Below, piece after piece: positions 40,194-48,500 of a stretch of 48,500 nt of DNA. Each line of letters starts with the position of its first letter. The first letter of the stretch is position 1. Source of the stretch: Pseudomonadota bacterium (lineage in GTDB: Bacteria > Pseudomonadota > Gammaproteobacteria > Burkholderiales > Gallionellaceae); contig JAPLQK010000096.1 of assembly GCA_026399735.1 (NCBI GenBank), forward strand, positions 1 to 48,500, given 5' to 3'. Both the position numbers and the translations under genes were made by a program. Below the pieces are notes generated by a model that made no database searches, was not told the origin of the DNA, and worked only from the letters and a program-made list of their open reading frames with translations.

Positions 40194-41225
40194 TTATGGC
40201 GTTTGCGCGTAATCCAGCAGTTGCACAGGCAGCGTTGTCTGCATCACCAGTGCGTACGATACTTTATCGAACACGCGGAATACAAACAGCAAACCATAAT
40301 GTTCGTCCGGCAGCGCGAGGTCTTTGCCTTCATTTTTAACGACACGTCCTTTGCTGCTCAGGGTCAATGCATGACCGGTCTGCAAACCATCCCGTTTGCC
40401 CTTGTTCAGGGTAACGACAGTGTTTACTCCGCCCTGTGTCGTATCGCCATAGAGTGAAATGACGCGGGCGCTGATTTGGCCCTCGGGTGCGCGGGGCAGG
40501 TAGTTGCGTGCGGTTGCAGGACTGGATTTGACCAGTCGATCGCCCCGGTTGATTTCCTGTTTTGCGTCAGTCACAACAACCGTACTGACATCGCCAAATT
40601 TCCTGACTTCTACATCGCCCAGATAGATCGCTTCGTAGCCGAGAATTTCATGGGTATCCGGATCGATAAAAGTTTTACCGGGGCGATACGCTTGCCAGTT
40701 ACTCCCTTCACTCGTGTTTAATCCCTTTGCGTAAACAATATCACCGTTGCTCGCAAACATATGTCCTTCCGGAAGCCCGACCAGAGTCGGCGCACCTTTC
40801 AATAAATCCTCAGACACGACCAGCGGCTGGCTAAGAAAAGGTTCAATATCCTTGTATGGAATGCTGAGGATCGCATTTTGAAGGCTATCTTCGGCTCGAA
40901 TCTGAGGAGAGAGTTTGATGATATCGCCGGTACCCGCATTGGCTTTTCCGCCCATGCTCAACGTGCCGTTAGCGCGATCCAGAACGATGGTCGCCCCCGG
41001 ATAAATCCAGTGCGGATCCTTGATTGAATCTTTGTTCATGCCCCAGATAAAAGGCCATCTCCACGGGTCTTTGAAAAACTTACCCGAAATGCCCCACAGC
41101 GTGTCGCCCTTAACGACGATGTATTGATCGGGAGCGTCACTGCGTATCTGCGGCGCGGTTTGGGTTTGACCGGCAAAAGCCAAAACAGGCAACAAAAAGC
41201 AAATCAGCGATATAATCTTGCGCAT
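40194..41225 (-). CDS. LysM-domain secreted protein
   Basis: From the ATG at 41225 the protein has 343 residues and a clean signal peptide ([16 protein letters not shown], cleavage before GQTQ). An alternative ATG at 41252 would add 9 residues before it. A LysM domain follows directly ([20 protein letters not shown], then ending IYPGATIVL), predicted to bind peptidoglycan. The rest contains beta-rich repeats without catalytic motifs I can recognise ([41 protein letters not shown]). It is divergent from def, with overlapping leader regions, and is followed by dprA. A cell-wall-associated structural role is likely; the exact function is unknown. Confidence 0.85.
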   Translation of the reverse strand: MRKIISLICFLLPVLAFAGQTQTAPQIRSDAPDQYIVVKGDTLWGISGKFFKDPWRWPFIWGMNKDSIKDPHWIYPGATIVLDRANGTLSMGGKANAGTGDIIKLSPQIRAEDSLQNAILSIPYKDIEPFLSQPLVVSEDLLKGAPTLVGLPEGHMFASNGDIVYAKGLNTSEGSNWQAYRPGKTFIDPDTHEILGYEAIYLGDVEVRKFGDVSTVVVTDAKQEINRGDRLVKSSPATARNYLPRAPEGQISARVISLYGDTTQGGVNTVVTLNKGKRDGLQTGHALTLSSKGRVVKNEGKDLALPDEHYGLLFVFRVFDKVSYALVMQTTLPVQLLDYAQTP

Positions 41226-41314
41226 GGGTAACCCCGAAAGAATCAATGACAAAGGCGCGCGGCGAACCGTGGCGCGTTAAATTCTGCATCCAGTCAATTA
41301 AATTAGCAAGCATT

Positions 41315-41818
41315 ATGGCAATCCTACAAATTTTGCAGTACCCCGACGAGCGCCTGCACAAAATCGCCAAAAAGGTCGTGCAGGTTAATGACGCCACGCG
41401 CAAGCTGGTAAAGAGCATGGCTCAAACCATGTATGCCGCGCCGGGTGTCGGCCTGGCAGCAACCCAGATCGATGTGCATGAGCAGATCATCGTTATCGAT
41501 GTCTCAGAGACTCATGATGAGTTGCGGGTGTTTATCAACCCGGAAATTCTGTCCATCAGCGGAGAACAGGAAGGTGAGGAGGGCTGCCTGTCAGTGCCGG
41601 GCATTTATGAAAATGTGCGCCGGGCTGACAAAGTGACTGTGCGGGCGCTCAATCAGAAGGGCGAGACTTTTACGCTGGAAGCAGATGGCTTTCTGGCCGT
41701 CTGTATTCAGCACGAGATGGATCACTTACGCGGTCGCGTTTTCGTTGAATATCTGTCGCAACTCAAGCAAACGCGGCTGCGCGCCAAGCTGAAAAAACGC
41801 CGGCGCGAGGCGCTGTAG
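41315..41818 (+). CDS. def: Peptide deformylase
   Basis: Def removes the formyl group from nascent N-formylmethionine proteins. From the ATG at 41315 there are 167 residues; the open frame extends upstream but that part is not deformylase-like. The three motifs are complete: GVGLAATQ (44-51), EGCLSVP with metal ligand Cys91, and QHEMDH with His133 and His137 as metal ligands and Glu134 as the catalytic base. The C-terminal KKRRREAL is basic. fmt follows after 58 AT-rich bases, so the formylation and deformylation enzymes are adjacent as in most bacteria. Confidence 0.96.
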   Translation: MAILQILQYPDERLHKIAKKVVQVNDATRKLVKSMAQTMYAAPGVGLAATQIDVHEQIIVIDVSETHDELRVFINPEILSISGEQEGEEGCLSVPGIYENVRRADKVTVRALNQKGETFTLEADGFLAVCIQHEMDHLRGRVFVEYLSQLKQTRLRAKLKKRRREAL

Positions 41819-41876
41819 GATTATGTTATTTTTATTTTGTAATTAATTGATTAATAAGTGATTTTAGGGTAATTTA

Positions 41877-42806
41877 GTGAAAGTAATTTTTGCCGGTACA
41901 CCGCACTTTGCGGCCAGCGCGCTGAGTGCGTTGCTCAGGGAACATCAGGTCGTAGCCGTGTTGACTCAACCGGATCGTCCTTCAGGGCGCGGCATGCAAC
42001 TGACCGCCAGTCCGGTGAAACAACTCGCCTTGCAGCACGGGATAGCCGTTTTGCAACCGGACAGTTTGAAGACTGAGCCGGCTCAGCATGAGATCGCCCT
42101 CCTCGAAGCGGATGTGATGGTGGTGGCGGCCTACGGACTGATTCTGCCAAAAGCGGTTCTGGAATTGCCGCGTTACGGTTGCCTGAATATTCACGCGTCC
42201 TTGCTGCCTCGCTGGCGCGGTGCTGCGCCGATACAACGTGCAATTCTGGCGGGGGACAGCGAAACCGGCATCACCATCATGCAGATGGATGTGGGGCTGG
42301 ATACCGGCGATATGTTGTTGCGTAAGCGTTGCCCGATTTCGCCCGACGATAATGCGCAGACTTTGCATGACACACTGGCGGAAATGGGTAGCGCTAGCAT
42401 TATTGAAGCACTGCGTTGGTTGGAAGAAGGCCGGTTAGAACCGATCGTGCAGAATAACGACGAGGCTTGTTATGCCGCCAAGCTGCTTAAAGGCGAGGCT
42501 GTAATCGACTGGCGACAAGATGCGGCGCAGATTGCACGGGCGGTACGGGCGTACAATCCGTTCCCGGTATCTCAGGCCAGATTTAACGACGTTGTGTTGA
42601 AGGTTTGGCAGGCCGATGTTTGTCCATCGCTGAACGGTAAGCCAGGCCAGGTGCTGGCTGCAGATAAACTGGGCATTACGGTCGCCTGCGGCAAAGATGC
42701 GCTTATATTGCAAGTATTACAACGCCCCGGCGGTAAAGCTCAACCCGCTGCACAATTTTTGCAGGCGATGCCGGTTCATCTCGGCGATAATTTTCAGGTT
42801 CTTTAA
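41877..42806 (+). CDS. fmt: Methionyl-tRNA formyltransferase
   Basis: Fmt formylates initiator methionyl-tRNA using 10-formyltetrahydrofolate. The 309 residues start at GTG 41877 (MKVIFAGTPHFAASAL) after an AGGG-containing ribosome site. The catalytic region shows NIHASLLPRWRGAAPIQRAILAGD (Asn and His of the active site, SLLPxxRG signature). The C-terminal OB-like domain binds tRNA. The stop TAA is followed immediately by the rsmB ATG, so the two are translated in series. The def-fmt-rsmB order is widely conserved. Confidence 0.96.
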   Translation: MKVIFAGTPHFAASALSALLREHQVVAVLTQPDRPSGRGMQLTASPVKQLALQHGIAVLQPDSLKTEPAQHEIALLEADVMVVAAYGLILPKAVLELPRYGCLNIHASLLPRWRGAAPIQRAILAGDSETGITIMQMDVGLDTGDMLLRKRCPISPDDNAQTLHDTLAEMGSASIIEALRWLEEGRLEPIVQNNDEACYAAKLLKGEAVIDWRQDAAQIARAVRAYNPFPVSQARFNDVVLKVWQADVCPSLNGKPGQVLAADKLGITVACGKDALILQVLQRPGGKAQPAAQFLQAMPVHLGDNFQVL

Positions 42807-44072
42807 ATGCATAATATTCAACTCGCAGCAACCCAGATCGTCCAGCAGGTGATGGAGGACGGGCGCAATCTCAATCAGGTGCTGGATGAATCGCTGCGCA
42901 GAAAATCGGTCTGGACACCCGCGCAGCGCGCAGCGCTGCAGGATTTGAGTTATGGCACCTTACGTTTTTACGGACAATTAAACGCGGTACTCGATTTGCT
43001 GTTGCATAAGCACATGACGGATCACCGCATTACGTATTTGTTGCTGGTGTCCCTTTATCAACTGCAATACAGTCGGGCGGCGCAGCATGCGGTGGTCGAT
43101 CATGCGGTGCGTTCGGCTGACATATTAAATCCGAAAATCAGGGGGCTGGTGAATGCAATATTGCGCAATTTCCTGCGAAATCAGGCCGATTTGCTGGCGC
43201 AAGCTGCGCTTAAAGCGGAAGGACAGTACAGTCATCCTCAATGGTGGATAGATGAACTAAGGGCGCAGTACGGTGATCAGGCGGATGCAATGCTCAAAGC
43301 GGGTAACGGACATCCGCCGATGACGTTGCGTGTCAATCAGCGGCGCGGCACCACACAGGACTATCTGGCGAGATTGATTGAACAGGATATACCCGCCCGT
43401 CTTATTGCACCCGATGCACTGCAACTTGACAAGCCGGTACCGGTGGACAAATTGCCGGGCTTTTTTGAGGGATTCGTATCGGTGCAGGATGCCGGAGCGC
43501 AGTATGCGGCGCGCCTGCTGGATGTGGCGAGCGGTATGCGCGTATTGGATGCATGCGCCGCTCCCGGCGGCAAAACTGCGCATATTCTGGAACTGGCCGA
43601 TGTTGAGATGGTGGCGCTGGATAAAGACGATAAACGCTTGCAGCGCGTTGCAGAAAATTTACAAAGACTGGCGTTGAACGCCACGCTTTTGACAGGAGAT
43701 GCCGCCAACCCGGCAGCGTGGTGGGATGGCAAACTGTTCGAGCGCATTCTGGCCGATGTGCCCTGCTCCGCCACAGGTGTTGTGCGCCGCCATCCCGATA
43801 TCAAATGGCTGCGCCGTAAAAAAGACCTCGCCTCGTTTGCTGCACAGCAGTCGGACATTCTGGAATCCTTGTGGCCGCTTCTGGCGCAAGACGGACTTTT
43901 CCTTTATGCGACCTGCTCTGTATTTAAACAGGAAAATCAAGATGTTATAGACAAGTTTCTGGCGTGGAACCCGGGGGCGAAACAACTGACAATCGATTTG
44001 CCTGACGGTGTTTTGTTGCCGAACGATCAGCATGACGGGTTTTTCTATGCATTATTGCAAAAAACTGTTTAA
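42807..44072 (+). CDS. rsmB: 16S rRNA (cytosine967-C5)-methyltransferase
   Basis: RsmB (Sun/Fmu) makes m5C967 in 16S rRNA. It has 421 residues with an N-terminal NusB-like RNA-binding domain (LNQVLDESLRRKSVWTPAQRAALQDLSYGTLR). The SAM-dependent domain has VLDACAAPGGKT (motif I), ALDKDDKRL, the PCSATGVVRRHPD motif with one of the two catalytic cysteines and YATCSVF with the other. The start directly abuts the fmt stop. The 3' end overlaps the start of a DUF4390 gene by 26 bp. Confidence 0.95.
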   Translation: MHNIQLAATQIVQQVMEDGRNLNQVLDESLRRKSVWTPAQRAALQDLSYGTLRFYGQLNAVLDLLLHKHMTDHRITYLLLVSLYQLQYSRAAQHAVVDHAVRSADILNPKIRGLVNAILRNFLRNQADLLAQAALKAEGQYSHPQWWIDELRAQYGDQADAMLKAGNGHPPMTLRVNQRRGTTQDYLARLIEQDIPARLIAPDALQLDKPVPVDKLPGFFEGFVSVQDAGAQYAARLLDVASGMRVLDACAAPGGKTAHILELADVEMVALDKDDKRLQRVAENLQRLALNATLLTGDAANPAAWWDGKLFERILADVPCSATGVVRRHPDIKWLRRKKDLASFAAQQSDILESLWPLLAQDGLFLYATCSVFKQENQDVIDKFLAWNPGAKQLTIDLPDGVLLPNDQHDGFFYALLQKTV

Positions 44073-44631
44073 TGCACTGCTGTTCATCGCGCTGGGGCTA
44101 TTCGCCACGGCGGCGTATGCGGACGGCATTGATGTAAATAAGGCGGAGATTCGGCTGTCTGAAGACGGCTATCAGCTTGCGGCAGATTTCGATGTTCATT
44201 TGAATTATGTGGTGCAACAGGCATTGTCGCTGGGTGTGCCGCTGTATTTTGTCGGCGAATTTTCACTGACGCGTTCACGCTGGTATTGGCTGGATGACGA
44301 GGTGTTTCAAAGTGAGCATTCGGTCAAATTATCCTATAACGTGCTCACCCGCCAGTATCGAATTTCGCGAGGATCGCTGTTTCAGAATTTTGTCAGTCTT
44401 GAAGAAATGATGCGTACTCTGGACCGGCAAATTTCAGACTATATTCCCTCTGATGCGATGAAAAAGGATGGCAGCTATGTTGCCGCCGTCCGACTGCGTC
44501 TGGACACCAAACAGCTGCCCAAATTGATGCAGGTGAATGTGTTGACCAGCAAGGACTGGGATTTTGATTCGGGCTGGTATCGCTGGGTGATACGTCCGGC
44601 AGAAATACGCAGCGCAGGAAAGACGGAGTAG
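44047..44631 (+). CDS. Secreted DUF4390 protein of unknown function
   Basis: This 194-residue protein starts at ATG 44047 inside rsmB, with a signal peptide (FNALLFIALGLFATAAYA) cleaved before DG. The mature part is beta-rich with many aromatic and charged residues (YFVGEFSLTRSRWYWLDDEV, LSYNVLTRQYRISRGSLFQNFVSLEEMM). It matches what I know of DUF4390, a family found beside ntrY/ntrX-like genes in betaproteobacteria. The constant position immediately before a sensor kinase (2-bp gap) suggests it may act as an envelope-side partner of that kinase, but this is inferred only from location. Confidence 0.8.
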   Translation: MHYCKKLFNALLFIALGLFATAAYADGIDVNKAEIRLSEDGYQLAADFDVHLNYVVQQALSLGVPLYFVGEFSLTRSRWYWLDDEVFQSEHSVKLSYNVLTRQYRISRGSLFQNFVSLEEMMRTLDRQISDYIPSDAMKKDGSYVAAVRLRLDTKQLPKLMQVNVLTSKDWDFDSGWYRWVIRPAEIRSAGKTE

Positions 44632-44633
44632 CG

Positions 44634-46754
44634 GTGAAATACCTGATCATCTTGAGCGTAATTGCCGGTGCAGCCCTGTTGTATTTGCTGTCAAGCAGCA
44701 GCGTAAACACGGAAGTGTTTTCCATGAATCATTATGGTTTGCTCGGATTGATGGGGCTGCTGGCCGCAGGTTTGCTGGGTCTGGTGGGTTATCAGATATG
44801 GCGCTTGCGCGAGAAGTTGAAAAATAAGGTTTTTGGTGCGAAGCTGACCTTGCGTCTGGTGTTGTTTTTTACGTTGATTGCGGTCGTGCCGGGCATTCTG
44901 GTCTATACCGTGTCTGTCAATTTTTTGTCCAAGAGCATTGAGTCGTGGTTTGATGTGCGCGTCGAAAAGGCGCTGGAAGGCGGACTTAATCTGGGCCGTA
45001 GCGGACTGGACAATAGTTTGAAGGAGTTGTCGAAGAAAACCCAATTCATCGCTCTGATGCTGTCGGAAAAAAATCCTGCCCAGTTTCAAAATACGTTGAT
45101 CCAGCTGGTTGATGAAGGTGCGGCACAAGAGGCCGCCGTACTTGATTTCGATGGCAAGGTGATGGCCTTTGCCGCCAGCGATAAGGCCTTGTTGCCTGAT
45201 ATTCCGAGTGAAAAATTGATGCAGCAGGTACGCGAACAAAGTCAATATTCGGCCATTGAGTCTACGCCGGACAAGGCGATGAGCTTGCGCGTGATGGCGC
45301 GGGTAGGAACCAACAGTTACTCAAAGTCGGGTTACATTCTGCAGTTTTCTCAGGCCGTGCCGAAGCAAATTGAAGCCGATGCGGAAACGGTGCAATCGGT
45401 TTACCGTGATTATCATGAGCTGACCTTGTCCAGGTTAGGCTTGAAGCGTTTGTATGGCATCACGCTGACGCTGTCTTTGCTGGTGGTGTTGCTGACGGCG
45501 ATATCGGCCGCGTTTTTCATCAGTGAGAGATTAGGTTCATCGCTCGAAGCGCTGGCTGAAGGTACGCGCGCCGTCGCGCAAGGCGATTTTACCGGTCAGC
45601 ATCCGATCCGCAGCAGCGACGAGTTGGGTGCATTGACCGGTTTGTTCAATCAAATGACCCGTCAGTTGGCGGATGCAAGGCGTGCCAGTGAGCAGCAACA
45701 ACGTGAGGTTGAAAGTGCCAAGCTCTATCTGGAAAGTGTGCTGACGCATCTGTCATCAGGGGTCATCGCGCTCGATGATGAGTTTCGCTTGCGCTCGGTG
45801 AACACCAGCGCTGCACAAATCTTGGGCGCGCCGTTGCAGGAGTTGCAACGCATGCCCTTGCAGCAGATTGCCGAAAAATACAGCCTGTTAAATTCGTTCT
45901 GTCAGACCATCACGGCAGGCTTTGCACAAAATGGTGAGTGGCAGCGCCAGATTGAGCGGCTCAGCCGGAACGGGACGCAAATTTTATTGATGCGCGGAAC
46001 GAGTCTGCCACATGGCGCAGAAGCGGGTTATGTCGTGGTCTTCGATGACATCAGTCATTTGCTGCAGGCGGAACGTGTGGCGGCCTGGGGAGAGGTGGCT
46101 CGCCGTTTGGCACATGAAATCAGGAATCCCCTCACACCGATTCAGTTGTCCGCAGAGCGCCTGCAATACAAATTAAGCGGCAAGCTGGATGAAGCCGATG
46201 CGAGATTGTTGCAACGCGCCACGCAAACCATCGTCAGCCAGGTAGGCGCAATGAAAAACATGGTAAGCGATTTTGCCGACTATGCACGCGGCCCGGTGTT
46301 GAAATTGACCCGGCTGGATGTGCACAGGCTGATAAAAGAAGTGCTGGGATTGTACGAAGCAAATGCGGTGCCGATCACGTTGAGCCTGAAATCGGAGCGT
46401 TCCGAAATCAACGGGGATGCCACTCGTCTGCGACAGGTATTGCACAACTTGCTGCAGAACGCGCAAGATGCTTTGCATGATGTGACCGGCGGCCGGATAA
46501 CCCTGAGCAGCGAAATGGCGCAGGGGGGAATTCATTTGCATGTGCTCGATAATGGTGCCGGATTTTCCGAAAATGCGTTATCGCGGGTGTTTGAACCGTA
46601 TATGACAACTAAAACCAAAGGTACCGGTTTGGGCTTGGCGATTGTGAAAAAAATTATCGAGGAACACGGCGGCCGGATTAGCGTTGAAAACCATGCAAAT
46701 GGTGGCGCGTGCGTCAATATCAGCCTGCCGCTGACGGAGGAAACACAAGTATGA
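44634..46754 (+). CDS. NtrY-like membrane sensor histidine kinase
   Basis: This is a 706-residue kinase from GTG 44634. Two N-terminal hydrophobic helices (about 1-50) and a third near 80-100 (LVLFFTLIAVVPGILVYTVSV) are followed by a periplasmic sensing region to about residue 280. Another membrane helix (LTLSLLVVLLTAISAAFFI) leads into a HAMP-like linker (LEALAEGTRAVAQGDF) and a PAS domain. The HisKA helix has phospho-acceptor His494 in RRLAHEIRNPLTPIQLSAERL. The ATPase domain contains VLHNLLQNAQDAL, VLDNGAGFSE and GTGLGLAIVKKI. This is the NtrY layout. Its stop overlaps the response regulator start (ATGA). The signal is unknown; NtrY relatives respond to nitrogen or redox state and envelope conditions. 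Confidence 0.93.
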   Translation: MKYLIILSVIAGAALLYLLSSSSVNTEVFSMNHYGLLGLMGLLAAGLLGLVGYQIWRLREKLKNKVFGAKLTLRLVLFFTLIAVVPGILVYTVSVNFLSKSIESWFDVRVEKALEGGLNLGRSGLDNSLKELSKKTQFIALMLSEKNPAQFQNTLIQLVDEGAAQEAAVLDFDGKVMAFAASDKALLPDIPSEKLMQQVREQSQYSAIESTPDKAMSLRVMARVGTNSYSKSGYILQFSQAVPKQIEADAETVQSVYRDYHELTLSRLGLKRLYGITLTLSLLVVLLTAISAAFFISERLGSSLEALAEGTRAVAQGDFTGQHPIRSSDELGALTGLFNQMTRQLADARRASEQQQREVESAKLYLESVLTHLSSGVIALDDEFRLRSVNTSAAQILGAPLQELQRMPLQQIAEKYSLLNSFCQTITAGFAQNGEWQRQIERLSRNGTQILLMRGTSLPHGAEAGYVVVFDDISHLLQAERVAAWGEVARRLAHEIRNPLTPIQLSAERLQYKLSGKLDEADARLLQRATQTIVSQVGAMKNMVSDFADYARGPVLKLTRLDVHRLIKEVLGLYEANAVPITLSLKSERSEINGDATRLRQVLHNLLQNAQDALHDVTGGRITLSSEMAQGGIHLHVLDNGAGFSENALSRVFEPYMTTKTKGTGLGLAIVKKIIEEHGGRISVENHANGGACVNISLPLTEETQV

Positions 46755-47398
46755 GTAAACAGATTCTGGTCGTGGATGATGAGGTCGGCATACGTGAATT
46801 GCTGGCGGAGATTTTGTTTGATGAGGGCTATCAGGTTCAGCTTGCCGAAAATGCCGAACAGGCTCGCGCCTACCGGCACGAACATGAACCCGATCTGGTG
46901 TTGCTGGATATCTGGATGCCTGATACCGATGGCGTGGCGCTGTTAAAGGAATGGGTCGAACAGGATTTGCTGACCATGCCTGTGGTGATGATGTCAGGTC
47001 ACGGCACGATAGAAACGGCTGTTGAGGCGACGCGTATCGGTGCAGTGGATTTTCTGGAAAAGCCGATTTCCATGCAAAAATTACTGGTTACTGTCGCCCG
47101 CGCAATCAAGGAAGGTGCGGTAAGACCGCCGCTGAGCGCTGTCGTTGCAGATACGGCGCAAAACCTGGTGGTTGAAATTGCTGGCGCAACCAGGAATTTT
47201 TCACTTCCGTTGGATTTGCCGTTACGCGAAGCACGCGAGCATTTTGATGCCATTTATTTTGACTACCATTTACAGATGGAAGCGGGCAATGTGTCGCGTG
47301 TGGCAGAAAAAATAGGATTGGAACGCACTCACCTGTATCGCAAGCTTAAACAGTTGGGCATAAAATTTGCCAAAAAAAGCGGTGAGTATGAGTCTTAA
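46751..47398 (+). CDS. Short NtrX-like response regulator (receiver plus Fis-type HTH)
   Basis: This 215-residue regulator starts at ATG 46751, overlapping the kinase stop. The receiver domain has the acidic pair DD at 9-10, phospho-acceptor Asp53 in LVLLDIWMPD and the conserved Lys in FLEKP. After a linker of about 65 residues comes a Fis-type helix-turn-helix at the C-terminus (GNVSRVAEKIGLERTHLYRKLKQLGI). Full NtrX proteins have about 450 residues with a sigma54-activating AAA+ ATPase between these parts, and no GAFTGA-type or Walker motif is present here. It is therefore unlikely to activate sigma54 promoters directly and may repress or activate by simple DNA binding. Confidence 0.9.
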   Translation: MSKQILVVDDEVGIRELLAEILFDEGYQVQLAENAEQARAYRHEHEPDLVLLDIWMPDTDGVALLKEWVEQDLLTMPVVMMSGHGTIETAVEATRIGAVDFLEKPISMQKLLVTVARAIKEGAVRPPLSAVVADTAQNLVVEIAGATRNFSLPLDLPLREAREHFDAIYFDYHLQMEAGNVSRVAEKIGLERTHLYRKLKQLGIKFAKKSGEYES

Positions 47399-47454
47399 AC
47401 AGGGATAGACGGCGCATTATCAACGGAATGCCTTGACATTAAACCGCAATCTTA

Positions 47455-47483
47455 TTGATGTATTGCGGGGTGTGCGGCATAAT
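47455..47483 (+). promoter_or_regulatory. Candidate transketolase promoter
   Basis: TTGATG (47455-47460) and CATAAT (47478-47483) are separated by exactly 17 bases, a reasonable sigma70 pair in the 155-bp gap between the ntrX-like gene and tkt. Another TTGACA (47433-47438) lies upstream without a matching -10. Downstream, a CATCCC-TTT-GGGATG hairpin (47521-47535) stands directly before the strong Shine-Dalgarno GGAGGAG (47540-47546). Confidence 0.45.
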
Positions 47484-47553
47484 CCTACCAATTGAAAAAA
47501 TTAGGCGTTAAACATAAACCCATCCCTTTGGGATGTTTCGGAGGAGTCAGTAC

Positions 47554-48500
47554 ATGACAGCAAATCGTAGCATTACCCCACCAAAGTATAACGACATCAC
47601 CGGCGCAATTCGCATGCTGGCAGTGGACGCCGTTCAAAAAGCGAACTCCGGCCATCCGGGTGCGCCGATGGGCATGGCAGAAATCGCTGACGTATTGTGG
47701 AATCGTCATTTGCGTCACAATCCGGCTAACCCTAAGTGGCCCGGTCGCGATCGTTTCATGATGTCCAACGGACATGGTTCGATGTTGGTTTACGCATTGC
47801 TGCATCTGTCAGGTTACGACCTGCCGATCGAAGAATTAAAGCGCTTCCGCCAGATGCATTCCAAGACACCGGGTCATCCTGAATATGGTTACACCGCTGG
47901 CGTGGAAACCACCGGCGGCCCGCTCGGTCAGGGCATCACCAATGCCGTCGGTATGGCGATGGCAGAGAAATTGCTGGCTGCAGAATTTAACAAGCCGGAT
48001 CATGAAATCGTCAACCATAACACCTACGTGTTCATGGGCGATGGCTGCATGATGGAAGGTATTTCGCATGAAGCGTGTGCGCTGGCGGGTACCTGGGGTT
48101 TGGGCAAGCTGACTGCATTCTGGGATGACAATGAAATCTCCATCGACGGTCACACCAACGGCTGGTTCACTGATGACACCGCAAAACGTTTTGAAGCTTA
48201 TGGCTGGCACGTGGTTGCGGATGTTCAGGGCCATGATCCTGAGGCAATCGACGCTGCAATTCGCGCAGGTCACGCTGTTACCGACAAACCAACGCTGATT
48301 TGCTGCAAGACGGTTATTGGTGCCGGCTCTCCTAACAAGGAAGGCACGCACGACGTGCACGGCGCAGCACTGGGCGACGCTGAAGTAGCTGCAACCCGCG
48401 CGCACATCGGCTGGAATTATCCTCCGTTCGAAATCCCGACCCATGTGTATGAAGCATGGGATGCACGCACCAAAGGCGAAGGTCTGGAAAAGCTGTGGAA
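47554..48500 (+). CDS. tkt: Transketolase, N-terminal part (runs off the window)
   Basis: Transketolase moves two-carbon units between sugar phosphates in the pentose phosphate and Calvin cycles. The first 315 codons are present from ATG 47554, 7 bases after GGAGGAG. The start [25 protein letters not shown], then the [22 protein letters not shown] and thiamine-diphosphate motif [13 protein letters not shown] with [11 protein letters not shown] identify the pyrimidine/PP domain beyond doubt. The frame is open at the window end. Whether it serves central carbon metabolism or a Calvin cycle operon depends on genes beyond the window. Confidence 0.96.
   Translation, partial: MTANRSITPPKYNDITGAIRMLAVDAVQKANSGHPGAPMGMAEIADVLWNRHLRHNPANPKWPGRDRFMMSNGHGSMLVYALLHLSGYDLPIEELKRFRQMHSKTPGHPEYGYTAGVETTGGPLGQGITNAVGMAMAEKLLAAEFNKPDHEIVNHNTYVFMGDGCMMEGISHEACALAGTWGLGKLTAFWDDNEISIDGHTNGWFTDDTAKRFEAYGWHVVADVQGHDPEAIDAAIRAGHAVTDKPTLICCKTVIGAGSPNKEGTHDVHGAALGDAEVAATRAHIGWNYPPFEIPTHVYEAWDARTKGEGLEKLW

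Overview
The window is a gap-free stretch of bacterial chromosome around the replication origin. Gene content and order (rpmH-dnaA-dnaN-gyrB, no recF between dnaN and gyrB, lptD-surA-pdxA-rsmA back to back with amgK-murU, rsmB followed by a DUF4390 gene and an NtrY/NtrX-like pair) suggest a betaproteobacterium, perhaps of the Nitrosomonadales/Gallionellaceae type. The phylum-level placement is firm; the finer placement is inferred from protein flavour and was not tested.

Layout. 1-5259 (+): the end of a PfkB-type kinase, a glycine-zipper lipoprotein, thiamine genes thiD-thiE, the haem gene hemL, the ribosome-assembly GTPase engB and hemB. 5320-9274 (-): a small membrane protein, then mnmE-yidC-yidD-rnpA-rpmH reading away from the origin. 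9275-12591: dnaA, an AT-rich 627-bp dnaA-dnaN gap carrying many DnaA boxes (probable oriC), dnaN and a perfect parS. 12615-14993: gyrB with a strong terminator. 15602-22179 (+): a nine-gene atpDCQRBEFAG operon for an N-type ATPase whose c subunit has the Na+-ligand signature. A second perfect parS follows at 22225. 22284-27948 (-): rsmA, pdxA, surA, lptD (ribosome maturation, vitamin B6, outer-membrane biogenesis). 28013-32429 (+): amgK-murU (peptidoglycan sugar recycling), pepP and ubiH. 32442-41225 (-): tail-specific protease, a 273-bp MITE-like element, alanine dehydrogenase, topA, smg, dprA and a LysM protein. 41315-48500 (+): def-fmt-rsmB-DUF4390-ntrY-ntrX, then the start of transketolase.

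Most genes are housekeeping. The unusual content is (i) groups of DnaA-box-like 9-mers repeated every 11 bp at the dnaA promoter and twice in the origin, (ii) two identical 16-bp parS sites 9.6 kb apart on either side of gyrB and the N-ATPase operon, (iii) a predicted Na+-coupled second ATPase next to the origin, (iv) palindromic repeat-like DNA apparently inserted in frame in three neighbouring genes (pdxA, amgK twice, murU), which would add extra peptide segments, (v) a nested-palindrome MITE-like element, and (vi) a possible small RNA or antisense terminator in front of hemB. I found no tRNA, rRNA, CRISPR array, prophage, intact transposase or defence system. Nothing here clearly amounts to an undescribed multi-gene system.
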